From NCBI RefSeq assembly GCF_040276065.1, contig NZ_JBELOI010000005.1:62001-126000 (forward strand): a stretch of DNA of 64,000 nucleotides. Direction: 5' to 3'. The stretch comes from Castellaniella sp040276065 (GTDB lineage: Bacteria; Pseudomonadota; Gammaproteobacteria; Burkholderiales; Burkholderiaceae_B). Positions within the stretch are counted from its first letter, which is position 1; every line of letters starts with the position of its first letter. Under the pieces are notes generated by a model, which did not search any database, was not told where the DNA came from, and saw only the letters and a program-made list of their open reading frames with translations. The position numbers and the translations under genes were made by a program. Below are positions 9,201 through 18,319 of the stretch, piece after piece.

Positions 9201-9312
9201 GTGCGCGAAATCGACGCTGTGCGGCTTTCGGGGCGGCGGTGTCCGCTGTGGGGGCGCTCGCCGGCGATGGCGTGGCGCTGGGCCGCCCGGCAGTTGGCCG
9301 TCAACCTGCCGC

Positions 9313-9331
9313 GTCTAGCCACTGTCTAGCC
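9313..9331. repeat. 11-bp-phased direct repeat of GTCTAGCC
   Basis: Two exact copies of GTCTAGCC, at 9313-9320 and 9324-9331, lie just downstream of the Crp/Fnr gene stop. Each contains CTAG, a tetramer usually rare in proteobacterial genomes, and a third CTAG lies at 9198-9201. The 11-base period puts both copies on the same DNA face, which would suit a protein-binding site. Function unknown. Confidence 0.4.
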
Positions 9332-9335
9332 CGCT

Positions 9336-10010
9336 TCAGAGGCCGTAGGCCTTGAGGCCCTCCAGGTCCAGGACCTGGACCGCGCCGTACTCGACCTTCA
9401 GCAGGCCGGCGTCCTCGAGGGCGCGCAGGGCCTGGTTGGTGCGCTGGCGTGAAATCCGGGCCAGGTAGCCGATTTCCTCCTGGGTGATCTCCAGGCGCAT
9501 CGAATCGCTGGGGTAGAGCAGGGGATTGAACAGCTCGGCCAGGCAGCGCGCGACCCGCGCCTCGGGCGCAAGCAGGCGGTCGTGCTCGGCTTTGCCGATG
9601 AACTGCGCCACGCGCTCGTTGAGTTGGTGCAGCAGATAGCGGTTGAAGGGGATGCTGGTGTCCAGCAACCAGTAGAACTGGTCGCCGCGCAGGCGCGCGA
9701 TGGTGCTCTGGCGCAGGGCCACCACGTCGTACTTGCGCGCTTCGTGCTTGAGCAAGGAGCCCTCGCCGATCCAGCCTCCGCCGGGCACCCCCGTGAGTGA
9801 GGCCAGCTTGCCTTCGGCATTACCCACGGAAACCTTGATGAGGCCGTCCAGCACGCCGATCCAGGCGTCGGCCACGACACCCTTGTGCTCGATGATGGTT
9901 CCCGCGGGGATCGTGGCCACGGTTGTCCCCTGGACGACGCGCGCCTGCTGGTCGGCATCCAGGAGATCGAACCATGCGGCATGGGTCTGCAGCATCTGCA
10001 CGATATTCAT
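9336..10010 (-). CDS. Crp/Fnr-family transcriptional regulator
   Basis: A 224-residue regulator with an N-terminal cyclic-nucleotide-binding-like beta barrel (about 20-120), a long dimer helix and a C-terminal winged helix (about 150-220) whose recognition helix reads ARISRQRTNQALRALE. It has a single cysteine and no N-terminal cysteine cluster, so it is not an oxygen-sensing Fnr with an Fe-S cluster; its effector is unknown. It is divergent from the ABC transporter/ligase operon with 125 bases between, which makes it the best local candidate to control that operon. A TGTC-N8-GACA inverted repeat in that gap is a plausible operator. Confidence 0.9.
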   Translation of the reverse strand: MNIVQMLQTHAAWFDLLDADQQARVVQGTTVATIPAGTIIEHKGVVADAWIGVLDGLIKVSVGNAEGKLASLTGVPGGGWIGEGSLLKHEARKYDVVALRQSTIARLRGDQFYWLLDTSIPFNRYLLHQLNERVAQFIGKAEHDRLLAPEARVARCLAELFNPLLYPSDSMRLEITQEEIGYLARISRQRTNQALRALEDAGLLKVEYGAVQVLDLEGLKAYGL

Positions 10011-10135
10011 GGGTGATTACCCTCGAACGGGAGCGAATGTCATATGTGCGACAGTTGAGGTAGTGCCTACACTGTATCTTAGACCGAACGAATCGTGTTT
10101 CAGCGATGTTTTCGTAAAAACCTGAGGAGACTTTG
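10011..10135. promoter_or_regulatory. Divergent control region with a TGTC-N8-GACA inverted repeat
   Basis: The region separates the Crp/Fnr gene from the transporter operon. The 16-base element at 10038-10053 has perfect TGTC/GACA arms, resembling the TGT-N10-ACA spacing of Crp-type sites. A -10-like TATCTT lies at 10075-10080 facing the operon, but no -35 at proper spacing is evident, consistent with an activated promoter. AGGAGA (10125-10130) is the ribosome site for the GTG at 10136. Inference from pattern and position. Confidence 0.4.
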
Positions 10136-10933
10136 GTGTCGAGCACTGCCGGACCGAGCGAGGGTGTTTTATCCCTCAAGCATGTCAGCCGCTGGTTTGG
10201 CGGCGTTCAGGCCCTGGCCGACGTCTCCATGGATGTCGGCCAGGGTGAGATATACGGCTTGATCGGCCCCAACGGCGCGGGCAAGACCACGCTCATCAAC
10301 GCGATCACCGGCTTCTATCCGCCGCAAGAAGGCACGATCAGCTTCGAAGGCCGGTCGCTCAACAAAGTCCAGCCCCACCGGGTCGCGCGCGACGGCATTG
10401 CGCGCACCTTCCAGAACGTCGCTCTGTTCAAGGGCATGAGCGTGCTCGACAACATTCTGCTGGGCCGCCACATCTTCATGCGGCCCAGCGCGCTGGCCTC
10501 GCTGTTTTATTGGTGGTGGGCGCAAAAAGAAGAGATCGCCCATCGGCGCAAGGTCGAGGAAATCATCGATCTGCTTCAGCTCGAAAGCGTGCGCGACGAG
10601 CCCGTGGAGGTCATTCCCCTGGGCATGCAAAAACGAGTCGAGTTGGCTCGCGCCCTGGCAGCCGAACCCAGGCTGCTGGTCCTGGACGAGCCCATGGCCG
10701 GCATGAACCAGGAGGAAAAGGAATACATCGTGCGTTTCATCCTGGATGCCCAGGAGGCGCTGAATCTGACCATCCTGCTGATCGAGCATCACATGGATGT
10801 GGTCACGGCGATTTGCGGGCGCGCCTTGGTGTTGAACAACGGCCGCGTAGTGACCGAAGGTCCGGTGGTCGAGGCTGTCAACCATCCGGATGTCATTTCC
10901 GCTTATATCGGGGGGGTATCGAGTGACGACTGA
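10136..10933 (+). CDS. ABC transporter ATP-binding protein, LivG type
   Basis: One of two ATPases of a branched-chain-amino-acid-type (HAAT) importer; 265 residues. Walker A is GPNGAGKTT and Walker B is LLVLDEPMAGM. The ABC signature is unusual: where LSGGQ or LSYG is expected it reads PLGMQKRVELARAL, a form I associate with LivG proteins encoded beside acyl-CoA ligases. GTG at 10136 follows AGGAGA by five bases and is preferred to the TTG one codon earlier. The 3' end overlaps the ligase gene by 11 bases and contains a G7 tract (10910-10916) that may serve as the ribosome-binding site of that gene. Confidence 0.92.
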   Translation: MSSTAGPSEGVLSLKHVSRWFGGVQALADVSMDVGQGEIYGLIGPNGAGKTTLINAITGFYPPQEGTISFEGRSLNKVQPHRVARDGIARTFQNVALFKGMSVLDNILLGRHIFMRPSALASLFYWWWAQKEEIAHRRKVEEIIDLLQLESVRDEPVEVIPLGMQKRVELARALAAEPRLLVLDEPMAGMNQEEKEYIVRFILDAQEALNLTILLIEHHMDVVTAICGRALVLNNGRVVTEGPVVEAVNHPDVISAYIGGVSSDD

Positions 10934-12887
10934 GCATCCCGACGGGCGTCGCCCGGAGACCGGCTGGCGTGACGATGACCATCTGATTGCGGTGCTGGCC
11001 GAAAACGCCCGCACCCATGGCGACATGGTTGCGATGCGCGAGCGCGATCGCGGGATCTGGCAGGAATATCGCTGGCGGGATTATCTCGATCAGGTGCTGG
11101 GCGCGGCCGCCGGGCTCGAGGCCCTGGGCATGGCGCCGGGGGATAATGTGCTGGTGATCGGCGACAACCGGCCGGCGCTGTATTTCGGGATGTTGGGGGT
11201 GATCGCCCTGCGCGCGGTACCCTCGCCGGCGTATCCCGATACCACCCCCGACGAGCTCTTCGGGCAACTGGATCGCGAGGGCGTGCGCTGCGCGATTGCC
11301 GAGGATCAGGAGCAGGTCGACAAGCTGCTGGATCTGCGCGCGCGCCATCCCGATCTCAAGTGGATCATCTACGATGATCCCAGAGGGCTGACGGGCGACG
11401 TGCCCGAGGGCGTGGTCGCGTTCACCGAGATCGTGCGCAGGGGGCGCGAGCGCCTGCGCGATAACCCCGCCCTGCGGGACGAGTTGCTCAATCGCCCGCG
11501 CGCCGACGACGTCGCCGTGCTGCTGCATTCCTCGGGCACCACGGGCGCGCCCAAGGCGATTCCACTAAAGCACCGACACGTCCTGTTTGCGGTGCGCAAC
11601 GCGGCGGCGGCAGGCTACTTCGAGCAGGGCGAAACGCATATGGCATACATGCCCATCGCCTGGGTCGGGGACTTTATTTTCTCGATCGGCGCCGCCCTGG
11701 CGTTGCGCTTTTCCGTGAACATCCCGGAAAACCAGGAGACCGTCCAGCACGATCTGCGCGAGATCGCGCCCACCGTGTATTTCACTTCGCCGCGGGCCTG
11801 GTCGGCCATGTTGACGCGGGTGCAGGTCGGCATCGAGGAATCGAGTCCGTTCAAGCGCTGGCTCTATCAGCACTTCATGCCGTTCGCCGTTCAGTTGGAG
11901 CGCCGGCGGCTGCAAGGCACGCAGCCCGGTCCGGCGCAGCGCTTGTGGCGGCGCCTGGGCGAGGTCCTGATCTATGGGCCGATCAAGGATCAACTCGGGC
12001 TGACGCGCGCGCGGCGCTCGTATACCGCGGGGGAGGCGATCGGCGAAGAGGTGTTTCTGTTCTTCCGCGCCCTGGGCCTGGATCTGCGCCAATTCTATGG
12101 CCAGACGGAAAACTGCGCGCTGTGCGCGGCGCAGGATCCGGGCACGGTCAAGCTGCATACGGTGGGCGTGCCGTTTCCGGGCATGGAGCTGCGCATCAGC
12201 GAGGCGGGCGAGATCCTGGTGCGCGGCGGCAATGTATTCGATGGCTATTATCGGAACCCCGATGCCACGGCCGAGGTCCTGCGGGACGGTTGGCTGCATA
12301 CCGGGGATGCCGGCCATGTCGAGGACGATGGCCAACTGGTGGTCCTGGGCCGAGTGTCCGAGGTGGTTCATACGCGTGGCGGCGAGCGGTTCATCCCCAC
12401 CTATATCGAGAACCACCTGAAATTCAGCCAGTACGTCAAGGACGTGTGCGTGATCGGCGCCGGGCGCGAGCACCTGTCGGCGCTGGTGGCCATAGACTGG
12501 GATGCCGTGGGCCACTGGGCTCAGGAAAACGGCGTGGCCTACACCTCGTTTGCCGACCTGTCGCAGAAGCCGCAAATTTATGACCTGATCGAGAGCGTGA
12601 TCACGCACGTCAACACCACCTTGCCCGACGCCGTACGGATACGCCGCTTCGTGAATCTGCACAAGGAGTTCGACCCGGATGACGGGGAGGTCACACGCAC
12701 GCGCAAGCTGCGCCGAGGCGTCATCGACGAACACTATCGTGACATCATCGATGCCGTCTACGAAGGCCGGGACGCGATTGATTCCGAGGCTCAGATCACT
12801 TATGAAACGGGCGCGTCGGGCGTGCTGAAGCGTCACCTCGCGATTCGCGATGTGTCCGCGCCGGCCAACCGGGAGACGATGGCGTGA
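10923..12887 (+). CDS. AMP-dependent acyl-CoA synthetase/ligase (long-chain FadD15-like)
   Basis: Adenylate-forming enzyme expected to activate a carboxylic acid with ATP and CoA; 654 residues. Visible motifs: the P-loop SSGTTGAPKAIP, the YGQTEN motif, LHTGDAG, and a basic C-terminal segment RTRKLRR in the position of the catalytic lysine region. It resembles the large bacterial long-chain acyl-CoA synthetase group rather than acetate or benzoate ligases, but the substrate is not readable. The gene lies inside an ABC importer operon, starting within livG (GTG 10923) and overlapping livH by GTGA, so its expression is tied to the transporter. This implies import followed by thioesterification. 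Confidence 0.9.
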   Translation: MTTEHPDGRRPETGWRDDDHLIAVLAENARTHGDMVAMRERDRGIWQEYRWRDYLDQVLGAAAGLEALGMAPGDNVLVIGDNRPALYFGMLGVIALRAVPSPAYPDTTPDELFGQLDREGVRCAIAEDQEQVDKLLDLRARHPDLKWIIYDDPRGLTGDVPEGVVAFTEIVRRGRERLRDNPALRDELLNRPRADDVAVLLHSSGTTGAPKAIPLKHRHVLFAVRNAAAAGYFEQGETHMAYMPIAWVGDFIFSIGAALALRFSVNIPENQETVQHDLREIAPTVYFTSPRAWSAMLTRVQVGIEESSPFKRWLYQHFMPFAVQLERRRLQGTQPGPAQRLWRRLGEVLIYGPIKDQLGLTRARRSYTAGEAIGEEVFLFFRALGLDLRQFYGQTENCALCAAQDPGTVKLHTVGVPFPGMELRISEAGEILVRGGNVFDGYYRNPDATAEVLRDGWLHTGDAGHVEDDGQLVVLGRVSEVVHTRGGERFIPTYIENHLKFSQYVKDVCVIGAGREHLSALVAIDWDAVGHWAQENGVAYTSFADLSQKPQIYDLIESVITHVNTTLPDAVRIRRFVNLHKEFDPDDGEVTRTRKLRRGVIDEHYRDIIDAVYEGRDAIDSEAQITYETGASGVLKRHLAIRDVSAPANRETMA

Positions 12888-13768
12888 ATATCGAATTCTT
12901 TCTCGAGCTCCTGGTCAACGGCGCCTTGACGGGCCTGATGTACGGCATGGTGGGGCTGGGCATCGTCTTGATCTACAAGTCCTCGGGCGTGCTCAATTTC
13001 GCGCAAGGTGCCATGGTCATGACCGCGGGCTATGCAACATGGCTGCTGTCATCCTTCGGTCTGCCGATCTATGCCGCCGCCGCCCTGGGCATCGTGGTGT
13101 TGTTCGCCTTCGGCCTGCTGATCGAACGCCTGCTGCTGCGCAGCCTGGTCGGCCAGCCGATCATCATGATCGTCATGCTCACCCTGGGGCTGGACATTTT
13201 CCTGCGGGGGCTCGTTCCCGGCATTCTGGGCACGTCCCCCAAGCATCTGGATATCGGGGTCGGCATGGCGCCGCTGATCGTCGGTGATGTGTTTATCAAT
13301 CGGGTCTATCTGGTGGGCGGCGCGGTGTCCCTGGCGCTGTTCGCTCTTGCGGCGCTGTTCTTCCGCACCCGGCTGGGGACCAAGCTGCGCGCGGTGTCGG
13401 ACGATCACGTGTCCAGTTGGTCCGTGGGAATCTCCGTCGAACACGCGGTGGCGGTGTCTTGGGGCCTGGCGGGGGTTTGCGCGGTCGGGGCCGGCACGAT
13501 ATGGGGCACCGTGCAGGGCGTGGAATGGTCTCTGACCGCCTTGCTCTTCCCGGCGGTCGCCGTGGTCATACTCGGCGGCATCGACAGCATTCCGGGGGCG
13601 CTCCTCGGAGGCATCGTGGTGGGTGTCCTCGGTAGCGTCATTCCGGGCTACGTCGACCCGCTGGTCGGCGGCAGCACACGCGACGTGGTGACCTCGGTCA
13701 TCATCCTGCTGACCATCCTGATCCGGCCCTATGGCATGTTCGGCCGCGAAGACATCGAGAGGGTATAA
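12884..13768 (+). CDS. ABC transporter permease, LivH type
   Basis: First membrane subunit of the HAAT importer, 294 residues and about eight hydrophobic helices. Typical LivH text is present: GLMYGMVGLGIVLIYKSSGV and NFAQGAMVM near the N-terminus, and a VVILGGIDSIPGALLGG loop in the position of the ATPase-contact (EAA-like) region. GTG at 12884 overlaps the ligase stop (GTGA). livM follows after three bases. Confidence 0.93.
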   Translation: MNIEFFLELLVNGALTGLMYGMVGLGIVLIYKSSGVLNFAQGAMVMTAGYATWLLSSFGLPIYAAAALGIVVLFAFGLLIERLLLRSLVGQPIIMIVMLTLGLDIFLRGLVPGILGTSPKHLDIGVGMAPLIVGDVFINRVYLVGGAVSLALFALAALFFRTRLGTKLRAVSDDHVSSWSVGISVEHAVAVSWGLAGVCAVGAGTIWGTVQGVEWSLTALLFPAVAVVILGGIDSIPGALLGGIVVGVLGSVIPGYVDPLVGGSTRDVVTSVIILLTILIRPYGMFGREDIERV

Positions 13769-13771
13769 GCC

Positions 13772-14845
13772 ATGTTCTATCGACTCTCCGGCGTGCATCA
13801 CACCCGTTACGCCTCGGCGCGGCAGCTATGGCCGCTGCCAGCCGATCGCTGGCAGGTCGCGGCGGTCTTCGTGCTGGCGGTGGCGGCGCCGCTCTATATG
13901 TCCGACCTGTACCTGTCGAGCTATATGCTGCCCTGGCTGATCTGGAGCACCGCCACGCTGGCGCTCACGCTGCTGATGGGGGTCGCCGGGCAATTGCACT
14001 TCGGCTTTGGCGCGGTCATGGCGATCGGCGCCTATACCAGCATCCATCTGACCCAGGCCGGTGTGCCGTTCGAGGTCGCGCTGTTGGCGGCGGGCCTGCT
14101 CGCGGCCTTCATCGGCTGTCTGTTCGGGGCCGCGGCGCTGCGTGTCAAGGGGCTGTACCTGGTGATGGCCACGCTTGCGATGCAGTTCCTGGTGGACTGG
14201 GTCATCGTCAACGTCAAGGCGATTTCGGGCGGCGCCGTGGCCACCCTGCAAGCGCCCACGGTCGAGTTTCTGTGGGTTCCCGTCGACACGCTGGTCGCGC
14301 GTTATTACGTGGCCTTGCTATGGGCGGTGATCGTGACGCTGCTGATGCTCAACATCAAGCGCACCAGCTTTGGCCGGGCATTGGTGGCGGTGCGCGACAA
14401 GGACTTTGCCGCGGCGGTGATCGGCGTCAACATCTTCAAGTACAAGCTGCTGGCGTTCTTCTCCAGTTCATTTCTGGGTGGGGTGACGGGCGCGATCCTG
14501 GCTTTCTGCTTCTATCGAGCCGTCACGCCGCAGCAGTTCAGCTTCGATATTTCGATCCAGCTCGTCGCCATGGTGCTCGTGGGCGGCCTGGGCAGCGTGA
14601 TCGGCGCCTTCCTGGGCGCGGGCTTCGTGCTGCTGGCGCCGATCGTGCTCCTGAATATCGTCGCGCCGCTCGTCGAGGCAGGCTGGTTGCCGGTATCGGC
14701 CTCGCTGATGGCGCACATCCCTCTCATGATCTATGGCGCCATGATCATCGGATTCCTGCTATTCGAGCCGCTGGGCCTAGCCAAGATCTATGACAACGCC
14801 CGGAAGTATTTCCTGGTCTGGCCGTTCCGGCACACACAGAGTTGA
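13772..14845 (+). CDS. ABC transporter permease, LivM type
   Basis: Second membrane subunit, 357 residues. A hydrophilic N-terminal segment of about 25 residues precedes the helices, and LLMGVAGQLHFGFGAVMAIG and LVGGLGSVIGAFLGAG match the LivM family. The FGRALVAVRDKDFAAAVIGVN loop is the conserved cytoplasmic coupling segment. It is co-directional with livH, and a 39-base gap with a strong AGGAGGAGG ribosome site precedes the binding-protein gene, consistent with the high expression usual for binding proteins. Confidence 0.93.
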   Translation: MFYRLSGVHHTRYASARQLWPLPADRWQVAAVFVLAVAAPLYMSDLYLSSYMLPWLIWSTATLALTLLMGVAGQLHFGFGAVMAIGAYTSIHLTQAGVPFEVALLAAGLLAAFIGCLFGAAALRVKGLYLVMATLAMQFLVDWVIVNVKAISGGAVATLQAPTVEFLWVPVDTLVARYYVALLWAVIVTLLMLNIKRTSFGRALVAVRDKDFAAAVIGVNIFKYKLLAFFSSSFLGGVTGAILAFCFYRAVTPQQFSFDISIQLVAMVLVGGLGSVIGAFLGAGFVLLAPIVLLNIVAPLVEAGWLPVSASLMAHIPLMIYGAMIIGFLLFEPLGLAKIYDNARKYFLVWPFRHTQS

Positions 14846-14884
14846 AGCTGTATTTGGTGGTATCACGCACAGGAGGAGGTCAAC

Positions 14885-16152
14885 ATGAGGCATTACATTC
14901 GATCAATGGTCGGCGGCGGTTTGGCCGGCGTCGCGATCCTCGCAGCCGGATTGGCCGGCGGGGTCGCCCATGCACAGGACAAGGCACCCATCAAGGCCGC
15001 CACGCTGCTGGACTTCACGCGGGTCTATACGTTCCTGACCGACGAGTACAGCCAGGGCCAGCAGGATTACATCAAGCTGTTGAACCTGGAGGGCGGCGTG
15101 GGCGGCTATCCGGTCGATCTGATCGTCCGGGACCAGGGCAGCCAGCCCCAGCAGGGCATTGCGCTGTATAACCAGGCCCGCGACGAGGGGGCCATCTTTT
15201 TCGATTTTCTCAGCACGCCGGTCGCCAATGCCGTGATGCCGCGCGCCAACGAGGACCATCTGCCGATGATCGCCTTCGCGCATGGCCGTGCGGACGCCAT
15301 CGACGGGCAGCGCTTCCCCTTCGTCTTCCCCTCGGCGGCCATCTATCGTTCCCAGGCGGCCCTGCTGCTGAAGTACATGGATGAGCATGCCGGCGGCCTG
15401 AAGGACAAGAAGATCGCCTTCGTGCACATCGATTCGCCCTTTGGCCGCGAACCGATCGCGCTGCTCGAGGCCATGGCCGAGACCAAGGGCTTCACCCTGA
15501 AGACCTTCCCGTACGCGGTTCCCGGCACCGAGCAGTCGGCCGCCTGGACCGATGTGCGCCGCTTCCGGCCCGATAATGTGATCATCTGGGGTGCGGGTCC
15601 CGGCCAGGCGGTGTCGATCCGCGGCGCGATTTCGAACGGCATCTCGCCCAAGAGCATTTATTCCGTGATCTGGCTGTCCGAAACCGACATGCGCTCCTTC
15701 CAGGGCGACGCCGTCGTCGGGGTCAAGCGCTTCACCGCCGTCAACACCGGCGCCGATTCCGCCATCCTCAAGCGCATCGGCGAGAAGGTTGTCGCGGCAG
15801 GCAAAGGCACGGGCGATGCCAAGGTCGTCGGCTCCACCTACTACAACATCGGGGTGGCCAGCATGGCCATCATGACGCAGGCCGCAAAGCAGGCCCTTGA
15901 CAAGCTCGGGCCACCGCTGACGGGCGACAAGCTCAAGGCCGGCTTCGAGATGATCAAGGACTTCGACGCCGAGGGCCTGATGCCGCCGCTGACCATCACC
16001 GCGGAGGATCACCAGGGCGGCGGCTGGGGCCGTGTGTCCGAGTGGGACGGCGACAAATGGGTGCCGCTGAACGACTGGGGCCACGCCTACCAGGACGTGG
16101 TCTGGAAGCTCGTCCGGGATGACGCGGCCAAGGCGGCCAAGGAGGCCAAGAA

Positions 16153-16156
<4 letters not shown>
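14885..16156 (+). CDS. Periplasmic ligand-binding protein of the HAAT/Liv transporter
   Basis: Predicted secreted substrate-binding protein, 423 residues, with a signal peptide ending at about AHA in VAHAQDKAP (residue 31). The mature part is a type-1 periplasmic-binding fold (receptor-like family): an N-terminal strand ATLLDFTRVYTF, a DLIVRDQGSQPQQ segment and LLLKYMDEHAGG. It is divergent from LivJ/LivK. Given the two ligases in the operon, an aromatic, dicarboxylic or fatty acid is a more likely ligand than a branched-chain amino acid; this is inference. It overlaps livF by GTGA. Confidence 0.88.
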
Positions 16157-16944
<788 letters not shown>

Positions 16945-16960
16945 CCTCAGGAGAGCGGGC

Positions 16961-18226
16961 ATGCAGGTTTTTTACGATGCACGCGAGACACGTCCAGCGG
17001 CCGAGCGCGAACGTGACCTGTTCGCTTGCCTGCCCGGCCTTTTGCGGACGGCCTGCGAGCTTGCGCCGGCCGTCGCGCAGCAGTTGCGGGGCATCGATCC
17101 CGCGGATCTCTCGGATCGCGCGCAGCTCGCGCGCGTGCCAGTGTTGCGCAAGAGCGAGTTGCTGCATCTGCAGCATGCGGCCCGCCTCGCCCACGCGGGC
17201 GTCGCCGGCGAACGCAACCGCGTGTTCGGGGGCGTCTCGACAATCGGCTGGGGCCAGGCGCGCCGGGTCTTTGCGTCGCCCGGGCCGATCTACGAGCCCG
17301 AGGGCGAGCGGCCGGATTATTGGGGTTTTGCCCGCGCCCTGCATGCGGCGGGCGTGCGGCCGGGCTCACTGGTCCATAACTGCTTTTCCTATCATTTCAC
17401 GCCGGCCGGGTCCATGATGGAGACGGCGGCCCACGCCTTGGGCTGCACGGTATTTCCCGGCGGCGTGGGACAGACCGAGCAGCAGGTGCGGACCATGGCC
17501 GATCTCGCGCCCGATGCCTATACCGGCACCCCCAGCTTCTTGCGCATCATCCTGGAAAAGGCCGATGACATGGGCGTGGCCCTGCCGTCGCTGCAGCGTG
17601 CGCTGTTTTCGGGCGAGGCGTATCCCCCCTCGCTGCAGGCCTGGTTCGCCGCGCGCGGCATCGAGGGCTTCCAGGCCTACGGCAGCGCGGATCTGGGCAT
17701 GGTGGCGTTCGAGACTCCGGCCCGCGAGGGGCTGGTGCTCAATGAGGATCTGATCCTTGAAATCGTCCGGCCCGGGACCGATCAACCCGTGCCCGATGGC
17801 GAGGTGGGCGAGGTCGTGGTGACCCGATTCAATCCGGACTATCCCCTGCTGCGGTTCGGCACTGGCGACCTGTCGGCCGTCTTGCCGGGCGCCTCCGCGT
17901 GCGGGCGCACCAACGTGCGCATCCGCGGGTGGCTGGGGCGCGCCGACCAGACAACCAAGGTGCGGGGCATGTTCGTGCACCCGGAGCAGGTTGCCAGGGT
18001 GGTGGCCCGCCATCCGGGGATCGGTCGGGCGCGTCTGGTCGTGTCCGGCGAGATGGGACATGACCTCATGATCCTGAAAGTCGAGTCGGATCGTGCCCTC
18101 GATGTGGAGGCGGTGGCCGAGAGCGTGCGCGACCAGACCAAGCTGCGGGCGCGGGTCGAGGTGGTGCCCGAGGGCAGCCTGCCCAACGACGGCAAGGTCA
18201 TCGAGGACGCGCGCAGCTACAAGTAG
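16961..18226 (+). CDS. AMP-binding ligase of the phenylacetate-CoA ligase (PaaK) family
   Basis: A 421-residue adenylate-forming protein, last gene of the transporter operon. PaaK-like features: RFGTGDLSAV in the middle, RGMFVHPEQV, and a C-terminal LPNDGKVIEDAR that supplies the second-step lysine. The usual P-loop SSGTTG is missing; in its place is ASPGPIYEPEG, and the YG-x-TE motif is replaced by AYGSADLG. This is a divergent subfamily whose activity is best tested, not assumed. A strong ribosome site (CAGGAGAG) precedes the ATG. Likely role: forming an acyl or aryl-CoA from the imported acid, alongside the larger ligase upstream. Confidence 0.82.
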   Translation: MQVFYDARETRPAAERERDLFACLPGLLRTACELAPAVAQQLRGIDPADLSDRAQLARVPVLRKSELLHLQHAARLAHAGVAGERNRVFGGVSTIGWGQARRVFASPGPIYEPEGERPDYWGFARALHAAGVRPGSLVHNCFSYHFTPAGSMMETAAHALGCTVFPGGVGQTEQQVRTMADLAPDAYTGTPSFLRIILEKADDMGVALPSLQRALFSGEAYPPSLQAWFAARGIEGFQAYGSADLGMVAFETPAREGLVLNEDLILEIVRPGTDQPVPDGEVGEVVVTRFNPDYPLLRFGTGDLSAVLPGASACGRTNVRIRGWLGRADQTTKVRGMFVHPEQVARVVARHPGIGRARLVVSGEMGHDLMILKVESDRALDVEAVAESVRDQTKLRARVEVVPEGSLPNDGKVIEDARSYK

Positions 18227-18319
18227 GCATGAACGCAATCGCGCATATCACCTGGTGTAGTAAGGCCTTGGGGTAATATTTCCTTTTACCCGGCCGTTCC
18301 GGCTCACTAGGAGACATCC

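Noticed and set aside
9137..9322. 61-codon minus-strand frame upstream of gdhA
   Set aside because: It runs into the gdhA start, has no ribosome site and an Arg-rich random-looking composition.
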